Source of the DNA: Euborellia annulipes
Lineage: Eukaryota > Arthropoda > Insecta > Dermaptera > Anisolabididae
Assembly: GCA_023213315.1 (NCBI GenBank)
Contig: JAKCPI010015045.1
Location: 1 to 64,000 of the forward strand
Reading direction: 5' to 3'
Length of the DNA: 64,000 nucleotides
The notes under the pieces were generated by a model. That model made no database searches. It was not told the DNA's origin and saw only the letters and a list, made by a program, of their open reading frames with translations. Made by a program: the position numbers and the translations under genes. Below, in pieces: positions 11,601 to 24,013 of this stretch. How positions within the stretch are numbered: the stretch's first letter is position 1; every line of letters begins with the position of its first letter.

Positions 11601-12687
11601 CATTTTATTTGTCTTTTTCTTCTGTGATAACTTTCTGCCTATATGTGAGTTTTGGAATATTACATTTAAACTAATTTTAGTAATCTATACATATTCAAAA
11701 AAGCTGAAGTTTATTTATCTAGAAAAAATAAATTATCGCAATTATGAAAATATTTATCTAGAAAAAGAAGATTTATTTTTTGGTGAATTATAAATCCTTG
11801 GAAATTGAAATATTATGAAATTGAATATTGACGTGATAAAAACATCTTCAGTTACTGATTATTATGATTATCTTCTCGTTTTGTTAATAATAGTTTTGTC
11901 GTGAGTAATTTTTTTATTTTTCTTTTTATTTTAATGAATTAAAAATGTACTTGACCAACAACACAGAAGCTAATAAAAGAAAAAGAAATGGAGGTAGCGA
12001 TCTTCAATTTCTATGCTAATTAAATCATTTTGATATTTATATATGGAAATTATTATTGGCCCTTTTTGTATCTTCTCAATTAATATGTGCGACAAAGCGA
12101 GGGTGGTACCAATGGGGTATCGAATATATAAAGCAAAATTAGGGAGCACTTGAAAAATGAGGCCTGACAAATAAAAAGATCAAACCAAAATTTAGTGAAA
12201 AAATATTTAAATCACGGCAAAATTTTAAAATTTTACAAAACTTTTTGTTCTTAAGAAATAGAGGCGCCGAAAATATTTTAAAATACCTGGTATACATAAA
12301 ACTCTAGTTTGTTACGACCAAGAAATTTTTTTTACAAATGGACTTTTTAGGAAATTCATAGAAAAAAAAAAGTTTTATTTCTCTTACCTCCTCCCCCCCC
12401 CACAAGCAAAAATTGAAATGACGATACTGTTAGGAAAGGAGTGGAGGAGTGCTAAAATGTAATAAATAATTCGTTTTTTGGTTGCTGGAACGTAGGCAAC
12501 CAAAAACAATCCGGAGCTTTTCTAAAGAGGCCCATACAGGCGTTGTCATGAAATTTCACTATTAATGTACGCGAGGGGCTTTAGAATATCACTTTAGTAA
12601 ACAATAATAGAAAAAATTCATTAAAACAACAAAAAACACGAACGAATTTATTCGTCCCATGGAGGGAGGAAAATACCGGCTATTTAT

Positions 12688-13077
12688 CAATAGAGGGTAG
12701 CACTAAAATCAGAGATTGTAGCTATAGTTTTTTTCTTTATTTATTTATTTTATTTGCACAGCTGACGTTTCGGTTTGAATCATCTTCAGATCTGACCAAA
12801 AATCTTTATAAGTGGGTTATAGTGGATTTTGTACATTTTTAGAACCTTATTATTTATTATAAAATAAAAATAAATACACAATGTGATCAGTCATTAATTC
12901 TATATATTTTTATTATATAATAATAAGGTTCTAAAAATGTATAAAATCCAACATGACACACTTATAAAAGCTTTTTGCCAGCTCTGAAGATGGTTCAAAA
13001 ATAGAACCGACACATCAGGTGAGAAAATAAAATAAATAAATAAATGAAGATTTTCATTTTGGTGCTATTCTCTATTA
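12688..13077. mobile_element. Foldback element
   Basis: The ends AATAGAGGGTAGCACTAAAA and TTTTGGTGCTATTCTCTATT are inverted repeats. The inner arms also pair (TTAGAACCTTATTATTTATT with AATAATAAGGTTCTAA). Both arms carry the CATCTTCAGA...CGTTTCGG motif or its complement (GACGTTTCGG at 12764; CTCTGAAGATGG near 12975). Confidence 0.75.
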
Positions 13078-13978
13078 ATTTTATATCACAGCTATACAAT
13101 TGTATATTTATCAATTAATTTTGGCAATTGATATAGTGTCTTTTTAAAGAAAGAAATTTGCAAGAAATAATCAAATGTATTTTAGCAAATTGAAATATTT
13201 AAGGGTTGTTAAAAAAGAGAATTAAAAAAAATCCAATAGCTGTTTTAATTAACGGTATTTGTAAATATTTATGACATGGAAATTTCAAATTCCAATATCC
13301 CAAGGAACTTATTAAACATTTATAACCTTAAAAATCGAATTAAAGATACGAAAAGGGCAGATGAGTAAATACAAGATTAGTAAATAAGATTATAGAGTAA
13401 TCAATTTCAAAAACACGAAATCATAAATGAGCTTCTGCTATTCTTTTAATGGTTAGATGCAAATAAAAAACAAAAAAATATCTAACAACGGTAAAACATA
13501 GTAGCACTTAAATTCCCCCAAGGTCAGAACAGAAAGAATCCTATTAACGAAATGTCAGCGGTAAATTAACGTAGTAAACGAATCTTTTCTTTAATTATTA
13601 TTTATGCTAAAATCGAATAATTATTCAAGCTCTCAATTCGTTAAGGATACTGCAAAATGAAATTTTTTATTGCTGCTTGTTGTTTTTGCTAGGGGAATTG
13701 GGAGGAGAAGAAAATTGAGAGGGCCTAAAATTTTAATAAAAAATCTTAATCAGATATTTTTTCTAGTTAAAATATTTAACTAACAGCTTCTAATTTAATC
13801 ATACTACTAATGGGCATTCATTTTATTTCTCTAGAAATGTTTTAAAGCTCAAAAAACTAGTGAATTGAATGAGGTTGACAAGTAGGGTTGAAATATAAAA
13901 TTTTCTGCGTCTGTGACCATTGATACTTTACAATTTTCAATTATATTGTCTCTTTAACTTCTGTCAGGTGGAATTTAG

Positions 13979-14910
13979 ATTTTTTTTTGTGCACATAATT
14001 TTTTGCTCACTAATGAAGACACGTTTTATTGTGTAAATGATTTCGAAATAGGTGTTTTTTCACAAAAAAGGCTCTTTAGAAATGACAATATTGTGGAACC
14101 TAGCTTAACGAATTTAATTCGTTCCAGAATTAAACTCGTAAAGCGAAACCCTCGTTATACAAAACAATTTTTCTCTTTTATTGTAAAATACATTAATGCG
14201 TTCCATGTCGAAAAAATACTCCCTTAGGGCTCTTTTCTTGTAGCTTTTTCTTCGGTGACATTTTCGCAATGGTTTAATAAACTTTTCACACAAAAAGTTA
14301 CAAATCTATTTCCTGATTATCTTCAATTCAATTAATTGTTATTCATGTACATTTAACACAATATAACAGAAGTTTGAGAAAATTCGAAAAATCGCTCTTT
14401 AAGCGAGTCATTCTTTTACAATTTGTTTTACTCTTTATGCAAATTACTCGTTAAGTGAGTTCCTACTGTATAAAACAACTCTAAATTTTTTATGTAGAAA
14501 CAGCCATAAAAATTTGTTTTGAAGTTATTGCTTGCTTGTGATAGTCAGTTGACTTGTAGTAAGAAAAAAAATTTGTTTTTTTTTCTTTTATCAGATCTGA
14601 CAATGCGCAATTTTTCGTCGTCCTTCTGTAATAAAGATCTAAAAAAAAAGAAAAAAACAATTTTTGTTTCTTACTACAAGTCAACTCCATCTGATCCTAC
14701 CATCATAAGTAATTTTAAAAGAAATTTTTCAACATTATTTCCTATGACTTTTTCTACATCAAGGATTTAGAGTTGTTATATAATGTAATTACTAAAGAGG
14801 TTAATAAAATACGGAGCCTTTTTTTGTGAAAAACCACCTATTTCGAATAGACTTACACATTAAATCGTGTCTTTATTATGAGTGCAAAAAATTATGTGCA
14901 CAAAAAAACA
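13979..14910. mobile_element. Nested inverted-repeat elements, pogo-like interior
   Basis: The outer arms of about 95 bp pair (GTGCACATAATTTTTTGC at 13990 with GCAAAAAATTATGTGCAC near 14887-14904). Inside, 14085-14472 has ends resembling pogo/Tigger mariner elements: at the right, TAAGTGAGTTCCTACTGTA, reading TACAGTAGGAACTC on the minus strand next to a TA. Further in, 14474-14778 is another inverted pair (CAACTCTAAATTTTT with GATTTAGAGTTGT, and GACTTGTAGTAAGAAA with its complement). No transposase is visible. Confidence 0.6.
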
Positions 14911-15454
14911 ACTAAATTCCATCCAACAGAAGCCAGCGAGACAATATACGTAATTGAAAATTGTAAATTCTCAATAGTCACAGCAGCAGAAAAGACTCTA
15001 AATTAAAATTCATTTAGGCCTATCTCAATTTCGTTAATTTCTCTGAAATAAAGATTACGTAGATTTTATACAGACGTTTGCTATTTTCAACATTAAATAA
15101 CAATCTACTAAATTTAATCCTATAATTTATCAATCAACCGGAAATAATAATAATGTCAGTGCTTGGCTAAGCAAACAACACCCTCTGGCAGCGATCGTGA
15201 GAATTAACAAGCTGTCCTGAGAGTGAATGAAAAAGAGAGAAAGAGAGAGAGACGTGATCATCTTAGCCTCGGCAAGGTCGGCCAATCACTTCTTCGTCGT
15301 CGTCTACTGATTGATATTTACTTGCATTCATCCCACGCAATAGCTTAGATTAATGCTAATTGCAATTACACTAAACTATTGAGATGATTAAAAAAATGAT
15401 ATCTTGGTATACTTTGCAATTATTTTTGCCTTTTCGAAAAAAAAATAAAAGAAA

Positions 15455-15712
15455 GCAGTTTATATATTTTCTTTTTATCCTGACGTGTCGGCCTTGATTA
15501 AAAACCATCTTCAAATCTCTAAGGTTGTCTATAAGATCACAATTTTTTAATAATTACCGGTACTTTTATACGTAATATAATTTTTTTTTATTTATATCCC
15601 TCTAGACCTGTAATCTTAATCAAGACCGTAAAATAAGTATTGAAGAGGAGTATAAAAACAAATAAGAGAAATAAATTTAAAAAAAATATTAGCTGCTTTC
15701 TTTTATCTTGTT
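15455..15712. mobile_element. Foldback element
   Basis: The ends AAAAGAAAGCAGTTTATAT and AATATTAGCTGCTTTCTTTT are inverted repeats. The left part contains GACGTGTCGGCC and CCATCTTCAAATC, a diverged copy of the shared motif. Confidence 0.65.
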
Positions 15713-15954
15713 CACCTTCAACGTTTGGTATTTTCTTCTTCGAACACTGCTATAAATAATTGGACTTTGAAATTTTAAAAACTTGTTCATCGAAAGAGAA
15801 AGTTAAAATCATAATTCAAATTCCAATTATCAAATTTTGAATTAAAATCTATATGGATCGATCGATTATTAAGAGGATACGTCGTATAATAAATTTATAT
15901 TAAAGCCTCAAATCAAATTATAAAATTAAGCACAAGAAATAAAATTTACCAATG

Positions 15955-16100
15955 GTAGCGTATTCGCATTCCGTTCCATGCGACAAAAATTTATTTAAAT
16001 TGAATTGGCGGCTACCAATCATCTTAAATAAATAGAGACGGGGTCTAAATGGCCATAGATGGCAAAAAAGTCCTTAAATAAAAAAAAATAAAAAATACAA
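15955..16100 (+). mobile_element. SINE family 2, partial
   Basis: It carries the family-2 signature: CATGCGACAAAAATTTATTT, GGCTACCAAT, GACGGGGTCTAAATGGCC and an A-rich end. The tRNA-derived head is truncated to about CAATGGTAGCGT. Confidence 0.7.
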
Positions 16101-16831
16101 TTTTGATGAAAAACATGAATAAATTGGTGCAACGTCTGTATTTAAATAATTTTGAAGATTTTGAGCAGATACAGTGAATCCTATACATCTGAGTCAAGGT
16201 CAAGGGTTAAATTGAGAATTTGCCGAAATATAATTTACAAGTGGTAAAAAAAACAAGTGGTAAAGCCCTCCTTCGGCTACGCCCCTGGACCCCCTCGCTT
16301 TCGGCGAGCAATTACAAAATTTTAAAGTTTTGAATTTTCCTCTCTCAGCTCCACTTCCTGTAACTCTGGCCAATCAACAAGAGAAAAGGTACATACACAC
16401 AGGGATAGTAAGTCAGTCGCTAGCGCTTTATATTATGCTATGATGATAATAGTAAATTAAATGAAAAAACTGAGAAAAAAAAATTAAAATTTTTGACGTT
16501 TCCTATACGACACCCAAGTGAATCGGTTGCATATGCCCAAGGCGCAAAGCTCTAATTGAATGAATTTTTTTCCTATTTTACTAGCCGAGAGTAAAATGTT
16601 AAAAATTTTCTCTAAACGAATATTGTAATTAATTTCAAAAGTAAAGTTAATTATTTTATTATAGGCCTACTACCTAGGCATACTAATACTATAAAATTTA
16701 AATTAATCATTGTTCATATATTCTTTAATAAATTATTAAAAACCGGTACGAAAATATATATTATAATATTATACATTCTACGATATATTAATATACAGTA
16801 TTGAGGTGCAAGTTATGGCTGAGGATATATA

Positions 16832-17042
16832 GTGAAGGATGTGTAGAGGCAGAGGCAGCCAAGAAATGATACTCTGAATGCTTTACCAATTTAGTCGGAA
16901 ACGTTTCGGTGCATTTATTATGTTCTTTCTTCAATCCTTTCTAAAATATATAGTCTACATATACATATATAAAGTAATTTTTTACATATGTATAGCATGT
17001 TTTATAAATATTTACAATTGGTGTATTCTACACATCCTTTAC
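16832..17042. mobile_element. Foldback element
   Basis: The terminal repeats GTGAAGGATGTGTAGA and TCTACACATCCTTTAC flank the element. Inside lie GGCAGCCA and GGAAACGTTTCGG, followed by CTTTCTTCAATCC, as in the other members of the group. Confidence 0.7.
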
Positions 17043-17511
17043 TAATATAGAAAATATTTATGAATAAGCCATGTTATTATGATATATGTCGTCATTTTAT
17101 TGGTTTTTGGTTTGTAACGTAATCGATGAAGAATTATTCATAACAAATTCAAAAATGATAGTTAATGAAGACCTCGTCACCCAAACAAAAAAAAAAAAAA
17201 AAGATTTTAAATGTGAATTTCGTGCCAAACCTTTCACTCTAAAGAGTGGAGAAGCTGAGGCAGAGAGGCAGACAAACTAGACACCCGACTAAACAAACAC
17301 AATGCACAACAGATTTGCAACTTCCCTGAATGTCAAGAGAAATTATTTTTATTTTTTCTTATGGGTTTATTAATTATCAAATCAAAGATATTTCAAAAGA
17401 TGGTTTAGAATAAATTTTTGGTGGATGAGCCAGAGCGATAATTTCTTTTTATTTATTTACATGCATCTTGTCAGAGGTATGAATTTTATTGGTTATCAAT
17501 CAATTTTTATT

Positions 17512-17546
17512 ACTTTCTCTTGTGTATGTATATAGAGAGAGAAAGT
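17512..17546 (-). mobile_element. Solo tail hairpin of the double-hairpin element
   Basis: ACTTTCTCTTGTGTATGTAT followed by ATAGAGAGAGAAAGT forms the tail hairpin alone. Nothing of the body is recognisable beside it. Confidence 0.55.
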
Positions 17547-17730
17547 ATTGTTTTATTTCATTGGGTTAATGAGTTTGTTCTGGGATTAGCTGAATATGAA
17601 TTCAAATCCCATAATTTTTATGCCATCTACAGTCTAGTGAAAATTTCAACACTTGTAATTTATTATGCATTTTTATATGAAATATTCTATTATTTTTTAA
17701 ATATATTTTGGGAATATTTTTATTTTGTGT

Positions 17731-17880
17731 CTGGATCAAGTGACCGGGGAGATGAACCCGGAATCTCCAGTCTATGCATGGCATTGATTTGCTGGAATAT
17801 CGGCCCCGGATAGGCTGGAGATGGCAGGTTCAAATCCTGGATCACCTACTTCATCCTAATCCTAAAAAATTTTATTTTTT
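17731..17880 (+). mobile_element. tRNA-like SINE candidate
   Basis: The B box is perfect (GGTTCAAATCC at about 17828) and an upstream A-box-like stretch is present. The sequence then runs into CTACTTCATCCTAATCC and an A/T-rich end. A complete cloverleaf cannot be drawn, so I favour a SINE over a functional tRNA. Confidence 0.4.
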
Positions 17881-17999
17881 CCCAATCAAAAAATTAATTA
17901 AAAAAAAAAAAATGGAAAGATAATAAAAGTTGATTGAAATTTTGATGAAAACACCAAATTTGTATTTATTTTTAAAAATTACATTTTTTTATCAAGTTA

Positions 18000-18274
18000 G
18001 GGAGCGTACAAGTATTACGTAACGCAATTTTTGTAGATTTTTGACCCCCCCCCCTCCTCCCATGTAACGCGCCTTAACATTTTTCTGGACCCGCCCCCCC
18101 CCCTTGACGTTACGTAACGCTCAAGTGCCATTTTTATCTAAAAGTACCGGAAAGTCGCTAAAATACCAGTCACGTAACGCGTTGTTCAGCCCCCTCCCCC
18201 CTTGTAATGCATGGTAACGTTTTACGAGACCCCCCTCTCCCCCAAATTGCGTTACGTAATACTTGTACGCTCCC
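18000..18274. mobile_element. Miniature inverted-repeat element, possibly PIF/Harbinger
   Basis: The terminal repeats GGGAGCGTACAAGTATTACG and CGTAATACTTGTACGCTCCC are perfect over at least 20 bases and longer with TAACGCAATTT. The flanks read TTA on both sides, a three-base target duplication typical of PIF/Harbinger. The inner arms also carry repeated TTACGTAACGC and ACGTAACGCG blocks next to C-runs. There is no transposase. Confidence 0.75.
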
Positions 18275-18999
18275 TTAGTGGGATTTTAACAAATACATAA
18301 ATTACAATATAATTCATATAGACCTAGTCTACTTGATAGCCAATGAAGGCGTACGTGTCAGGGGTACAAAATGTCGAGGGAACAAAAATAAAATTGTTTT
18401 AGCTATATCTCGTCCCCTAATATCCTATAATGGAATTTAAGAAATATTTTTAAAAACAATTGTCGTGAGATAAATTCCATCTATGCAATCCGTGCAGAGA
18501 ATTTCCTTCCCCTTTCTTTTGGGTCAAAGTTGATCAGCCATTTTTCAATTCGTGAGAAATTCCCAATTGAAAAAAAATCAATCTATTAAGTCTTTCGTTC
18601 TTTCTTCCTGATTCATTCATTTCTCTTCCCTGATAGATCACCTAAGTGTTAAACTATCATGTAATATTCAGAGATTAAGTCTTGCAATTTGACAATGCAA
18701 TTCATTATAGATCAGTCGAGATTAAATAAATGGCCTATTAGGGGGTTCGGGAAATCAAAAGAAAAAAACGAAACAAAATTGGATGAGTAGCCACAAAGCA
18801 CACCAATATCAAGTTAAAAAAGAATTAAAATCAATCAGCATCTATAATAAATTCACTGATTAGTATAAATAGTTAATGCCTTTAATTTGGGGATTCATCA
18901 CACACATTGATTGTAAAGTAATCCCCTTAAAATTCTAATGATGTTTGGAGAGCAATCTGATTAATTGGAGGGGAAATTTGCCTTCCCCTTATCAAACAG

Positions 19000-19092
19000 A
19001 AAAAAATTTGGTGTGACTGGCGCACAGCACACAACTTTCTCTTACCTTCGGTAATCGAAAGTTGTGTTCTGTGCTTGTCACACCAGATTTTT
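19000..19092. mobile_element. Head hairpin with start of body
   Basis: AAAAAATTTGGTGTGACTGG opens it and TTGTCACACCAGATTTTTCG closes it, followed by the junction block ACATATATTTAGTTCCCGAC. The body is lost after about 19130. An isolated right end of another head (CAGTCACACCAAATTTTTT) sits at 19756-19774. Confidence 0.85.
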
Positions 19093-19346
19093 CGTGTCAA
19101 CATATATTTAGTTCCCGACAGTACGTAACATTATATGATTATATATTATATTATGCCGCCCCTTTCTCCTCCGCCTTCCATAGTGCCGTTATTGTATTGT
19201 TATTGTTATTGTTAGTCTATTTAAATTTGACTCTAAAATCTTCTCGCCTCTAAAATTTTGCCGCCCTAGGCCTCAAGGGCCTAAGCATAAATGGTAATTA
19301 TTGTTTCTTAGAGCTGGTCGGAATTTGAAATACGAATATATTTATA

Positions 19347-19592
19347 AATTGAATCGTTTATTTCAGAAACCCCCTAAGCGACAAAATTTCAAATCATGTG
19401 TTTTTGGTGCTACTGTACAATTTAAAGGTAAATACATCTTTTAGATTATCCCAATAGCATGTTTTTGATTTGGTAAAAAAATATATGAAGGAGACTAGAC
19501 CTATACTTAAGCTGCAAAACAATTTTTTTTAGTTTTCCGAAAGTTGAAAAAAGCGCACTTAGGTGGTTTCTGAAATAAACGATTCAATTATG
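19347..19592. mobile_element. Foldback element
   Basis: The inverted arms AATTGAATCGTTTATTTCAG (left) and CTGAAATAAACGATTCAATT (right) are perfect over 20 bases and continue as AAACCCCCTAAGCG / CGCACTTAGGTGGTTT. It lies between two blocks containing GCCGCCC, which look like remnants of an older element (19155-19275 and 19690-19750). Confidence 0.75.
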
Positions 19593-20402
19593 CATAATAA
19601 AGTTAAAAAATAATTTGTTAACTTCTTGGATTCACTTTTCATTTGTTAATAATTAATTCCAATTTGTTTTTGTGAACCACATTTCCTATTTTGCCGCCCC
19701 TTGATATCTGCCGCCCGGGGCACATGCTCCCTTCCATAAATCCGGCTCTGGCTATCAGTCACACCAAATTTTTTATTTTTACATTCAATTAATTGCTTGC
19801 ATGATATAAAACCCTTCTTTTTTTTCCAAATTTCAATATAATTATCTTCTTTAAAATACCACCCCTAATCCAAGAAAACAAATTAGGCAAGTTGATCCCG
19901 TTTGATGGGCTTAAAGACTTTCATTGCGAAAAATAAAAAAGAAAAACTGAAGTTTTTAAGCGTTCGAGAAGAAAGAGTATCTGATTGACAGCCATGAGAA
20001 ATATATCCAACGACGACGATAAGTAGCAAAAAGAGAGAAAAAAAAATCCTCTTTGGAAGAAAAGAGTGAGAGGAAAAACAAGTAATAAATTTTATCATTT
20101 CCTAATGAATCAAGTTGAAGTTCCGAGACGCGAAGTAAAGTTTTAATTAAATAGACATGGTGATGATTATTCGGGATGGAATTTATAATTTTTGGAATGA
20201 AAAAGAGACAGAAATAGAGAGAGAGAGAAAGAATTTCATTCTCTTCTTCTTTATCTTCTTATTCGAAAGTCTTTTAAATTAATCTAATTAATATAAAATA
20301 TTTCACTAAAAAAAATAATCTATTAAACAGAATGTTTCTGTAATTCTCGGTGATAATTCAGAGGGAAGTTGGACTGGTAAAAAAAAAAAAGTTTTTAATT
20401 GC

Positions 20403-20826
20403 ATATGTCCAGAAACAATCCTTTCACCAGATGCTTTTTATATCTCTGGAGCGGCTTGACCGATTGTGTTGAATTTTATTATTCACTTGAATGGGTGCAT
20501 TAAGATCCAAAGACCTATAATGACCAGTGTCACATGCAGCCATGAAGAAAATAAAAACAAAAGGAGAAGCAAAAAGGGGAACTCAACTGCGGGAACTGAG
20601 AAGTTGCCTGTTGAGATTAGACTTGAAAGATTGTAGGTTTTGGGGAAGATAGACGCTAATTGATTTTAATTCAGCCGAGCATTGGCCATGATAGTACCTA
20701 TAGAAGAGATGTACTAATGTAAAGTCCTAGTTTGGAAAAAAATTCAACTCAATCGGTCAAGCAGTTCCAGAGATATAAATTTAAAAAAAACATCTGGTGA
20801 AAGAATTGTTTCTGGATATATGTTGA
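20403..20826. mobile_element. Terminal-inverted-repeat element, ~80-bp arms
   Basis: ATATGTCCAGAAACAATCC and CTTTCACCAGATG on the left return as CATCTGGTGAAAGAATTGTT and TCTGGATATATG on the right. Inside each arm is ATCTCTGGAGCGGCTTGACC or its complement. The roughly 420-bp element has no open frame. Confidence 0.75.
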
Positions 20827-20917
20827 TTACAAGTTTTTTCTTTATTTCCTAAACTATCTCAGCGCTCTACAGAAACCCCCTGTATAGGCAGGGCTGACGA
20901 GACCTTTACGTAATATA

Positions 20918-21240
20918 CAAGGGCGAATACAAGGGAGGGGTAAATGGGATAATTAACCCCCCCTCCTCCCCATGAGATCTGAGAAAAATATTTTTCTTGG
21001 AAATTAAATTTTATTTTTAATATAATTAATACTGTACTTAAAAATTTGATTTGTATATTTTTTACTTTTTCTTATAAATAAATAAATTTTTGTTGTTTGG
21101 AAAGGGATGCAAACCCCTGGCACCTAGAAGAAAAGGCAATTACTCTACCACTGGTGCTATGGCCCACTGTGCCCTGTGTACCTGTGTACCACTGTGCCCT
21201 GTGTACCCCCCCTCGAAAAACTTCTCTGGATCCGCCCTTG
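20918..21240. mobile_element. hAT-type miniature element with SINE-like insert
   Basis: The ends CAAGGGCGAATACAAGGG and CTCTGGATCCGCCCTTG are imperfect inverted repeats of a common hAT terminal type. The flanking 8-mers match at only 5 of 8 positions. The interior at about 21090-21180 resembles the minus strand of SINE family 2 (GGGATGCAAACCCCTGGCACC, CTCTACCACTGGTGCTATGG), and GTGCCCTGTGTACC is tandemly duplicated beside it. Confidence 0.55.
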
Positions 21241-21810
21241 GCTGTATATTAAAATTGGTCCCACTACTCCACCAACAAAACAGAAGAAAAAAATTTTTTA
21301 AATATTTTTTTTTTCATGACTAATTAAAAGTTCGAGTTTATAATAAAGACAGTAATTATTAAATAAGATAATTGATTATACTTATCATAAAGAAAAAATC
21401 TGGTGTGACTGGCGCACAGCACACAACTTTCTCTTACCCTTCGGTAAGAGAAAGTTGCGCACTGTGCTGGTCACACCAGATTTTTTGTGTCGAGATATAT
21501 TTAGTTTCCGATAGCACCTTAGTTTCAAACTTGCATTTTAAATGTTGACTGCTTGAAATAAACTATGGTTATTTTTAAAAATTTTAATCTCATATTTGGA
21601 CATTTTATACACAATAGAGAATCGTAAATAAATACAAAATTTCATAAGAATTGGAAAAAAAAATTTTAAATGCCTAAAAAGTTTCAAAGGGGACCCCCCT
21701 TTTGAATCGAAATTAACATAAAAATCCCTATAGGAAATTAACATTAGGCCTATGAGAGAAGGCGGAGAGGCAGGCGATAATGTTTGCAAGTGAGAGAGAG
21801 AGATATATAT

Positions 21811-23290
21811 GGGGCATTCCACGCCAACTCGACCACTTCTGAACCCGACCATTTTTGATTTGGCTGAACTTTGTCATCTTTTGTACCCTATTGAAAACGT
21901 GTCTGAGAATTTTTTCAGATTTTTCGACCCAGCCAAAAAAAAGTTATAGCATTTTCAAAAAACATCGATTTTTTTTAAATAACCGTAAAACTGTCAAAAA
22001 TTAACTTATCGGGACGATTTTTTTTTTGAAATTTTTGTCATTAAATGTATTTTTCAGAAAAAAATATGACAAAATTTTACAGATTCATCTTGAACGTTTT
22101 TTGACATTTTCGTAAAAAAACAAAATTTCGGGATGAATGACACTTTTTTTAATTTTTTTTTTATAAAAAACTTTGATTTTTTCTACAAATGCTCTGAAGA
22201 TTTCAGAAGTGGGATTATTTTCGCGTTCATTTTATTTTTGAAAAAAAAAATTTTTTTCTCTCCGCTTATTTATCATGACGGTGCTCTTAAATTCTTCCAG
22301 GATTGACTGAGATTCTAGAAAATTGAAGAAAAATAATAATAATAATAGTTAGGGGTGATGAAAATCGAGAAAATTCCATTTATCCTGAAAAAATTAGAAA
22401 TTAGTTGTGTATTCAACTACTGAAGTATTTGAAGCGTCAAGTAAAAGCTTAGAAACATGGGCGTAACTAGGGGGGTGCCGGGGGGCCTGGCCCTCCCAGA
22501 AAGCTCCTTGCCCCAAGAAAAATTAAGATGGGACCAGCCATCCTCCAGTGGGCCTGGAAAGCCCCATATTTTCTCTATTTTTCTTGGGGCAAGGAGCTTT
22601 CTGGGAGGACCAGGCCCCAGGCCCCCCTAGTTACGCCCAGTCTCTAAGCTTTTGCTTGACGCTTCAAATACTTCAGTGAGTTGAATACACAACTAATTTC
22701 TAATTTTTTCAGGATAAATGGAATTTTCTCGATTTTCATCACCTCTATATTATTATTATTATTTTTCTTCAATTTTCTAGAATCTCAGTCAATCCTGGAA
22801 GAATTTAAGAGCACCGTCATGATAAATAAGCGGAGAGAAAAAAATTTTTTTTTCAAAAATAAAAAAAAATAGAACGCGAAATAATCCCACTCTGAAATCT
22901 TCAGAGCATTTGTAGAAAAATCAAAGTTTTTTATAAAAAAAAAATTAAAAAAAAGTGTCATTCATCCGAAATTTTGTTTTTTTACGAAAATGTCAAAAAA
23001 AACGTTCAAGATGAATCTGTAAAATTTTGTCATATTTTTTTCTGAAAAGTACATTTAAAGACAAAAATTTCAAAAAAAAATCGTCCCGATAAGTTAATTT
23101 TTGACAGTTTTACGGTTATTTAAAAAAAAAATCGATGTTTTTTGAAAATGCTATAACTTTTTTTTGGCTGGGTCGTAAAATCTGAAAAATTCTCAAACAC
23201 GTTTTCAATAGGGTACAAAAAGATGACAAAGTTTCAGCCAAATCAAAAATGGTCGGGTTCAGAAGTGGTCGAGTTGGCGTGGAATGCCCC
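21811..23290. mobile_element. 1.48-kb long inverted repeat element
   Basis: The ends are GGGGCATTCCACGCC and GGCGTGGAATGCCCC. The arms of about 650 bp are nearly identical in inverted orientation (ACTCGACCACTTCTGAACCC at both ends; GAAGCGTCAAGTAAAAGCTT near the centre). The centre (22456-22640) is a second palindromic unit with GGGCGTAACTAGGGGGG ends. It sits in an (AT) tract that is uninterrupted in the related copy near 43150, so it is a true insertion. A diverged single-arm relative lies at about 61126. Confidence 0.85.
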
Positions 23291-23420
23291 ATATGTTTTC
23301 TCCTAAGCAATTAAAGACACAAATAAATGGGAATTTAAATAATAATTGATTTTTAATCTAATAAAAAGAAAAAGATTTAAATTCCGTTACCATGGCAACC
23401 ATTTCTATCTTTCCTATGAA

Positions 23421-23959
23421 GAACAAGAGTAAAGTGGTCTCCAGAAGATTTCAACGGCAAAATGAGAATATACATTTTAAAGAGCATCTAAAAAATAATT
23501 GATTTTTGAATTTTAAAAAAAATCCTTGGAGGGAATTTTGAGAAAATCGAAAAAAAACTGAAAAAGTACATCAGTAAAGTACTAGTACTTTTTGGCCGAT
23601 TTTGTTCAAAAGCTTATTTTGAGCGTGTGGGAAGGTACCTAAGTTAAATATAAAATTTCAATCCGGTAGCTCAATTCCTTCATGCTAAAAGAACAAGAGT
23701 AAAGTGGTCTCCAGAAGACTTCAACGGCAAAATGAGAATATACATTTTAAAGAGCATCTAAAAAATAATTGATTTTTGAATTTTAAAAAAAATCCTTGGA
23801 GGGAATTTTGAGAAAATCGAAAAAAACTGAAAAAGTACATCAGTAAAGTACTAGTACTTTTTGGCCGATTTTGTTCAAAAGCTTATTTTGAGCGTGTGGG
23901 AAGGTACCTAAGTTAAATATAAAATTTCAATCCGGTAGCTCAATTCCTTCATGCTAAAA
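23421..23959 (+). repeat. Tandem duplication, ~270-bp period
   Basis: GAACAAGAGTAAAGTGGTCT begins at both 23421 and 23691, and the two units match almost base for base, differing by a single A in an A-run and one substitution. It is a local duplication of part of the element body. Confidence 0.9.
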
Positions 23960-23976
23960 ATCTGTCCACACATACA

Positions 23977-24013
<37 letters not shown>

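Noticed and set aside
21538..21852. 104-codon minus-strand frame
   Set aside because: It crosses the border between the double-hairpin body and the inserted inverted repeat, and the homologous segment at 43150-43450 is not open in that frame.
23950..24010. CRISPR or telomere-like arrays
   Set aside because: The repeated units are simple CA dinucleotides; no spaced direct repeats and no TTAGG tracts were seen anywhere.
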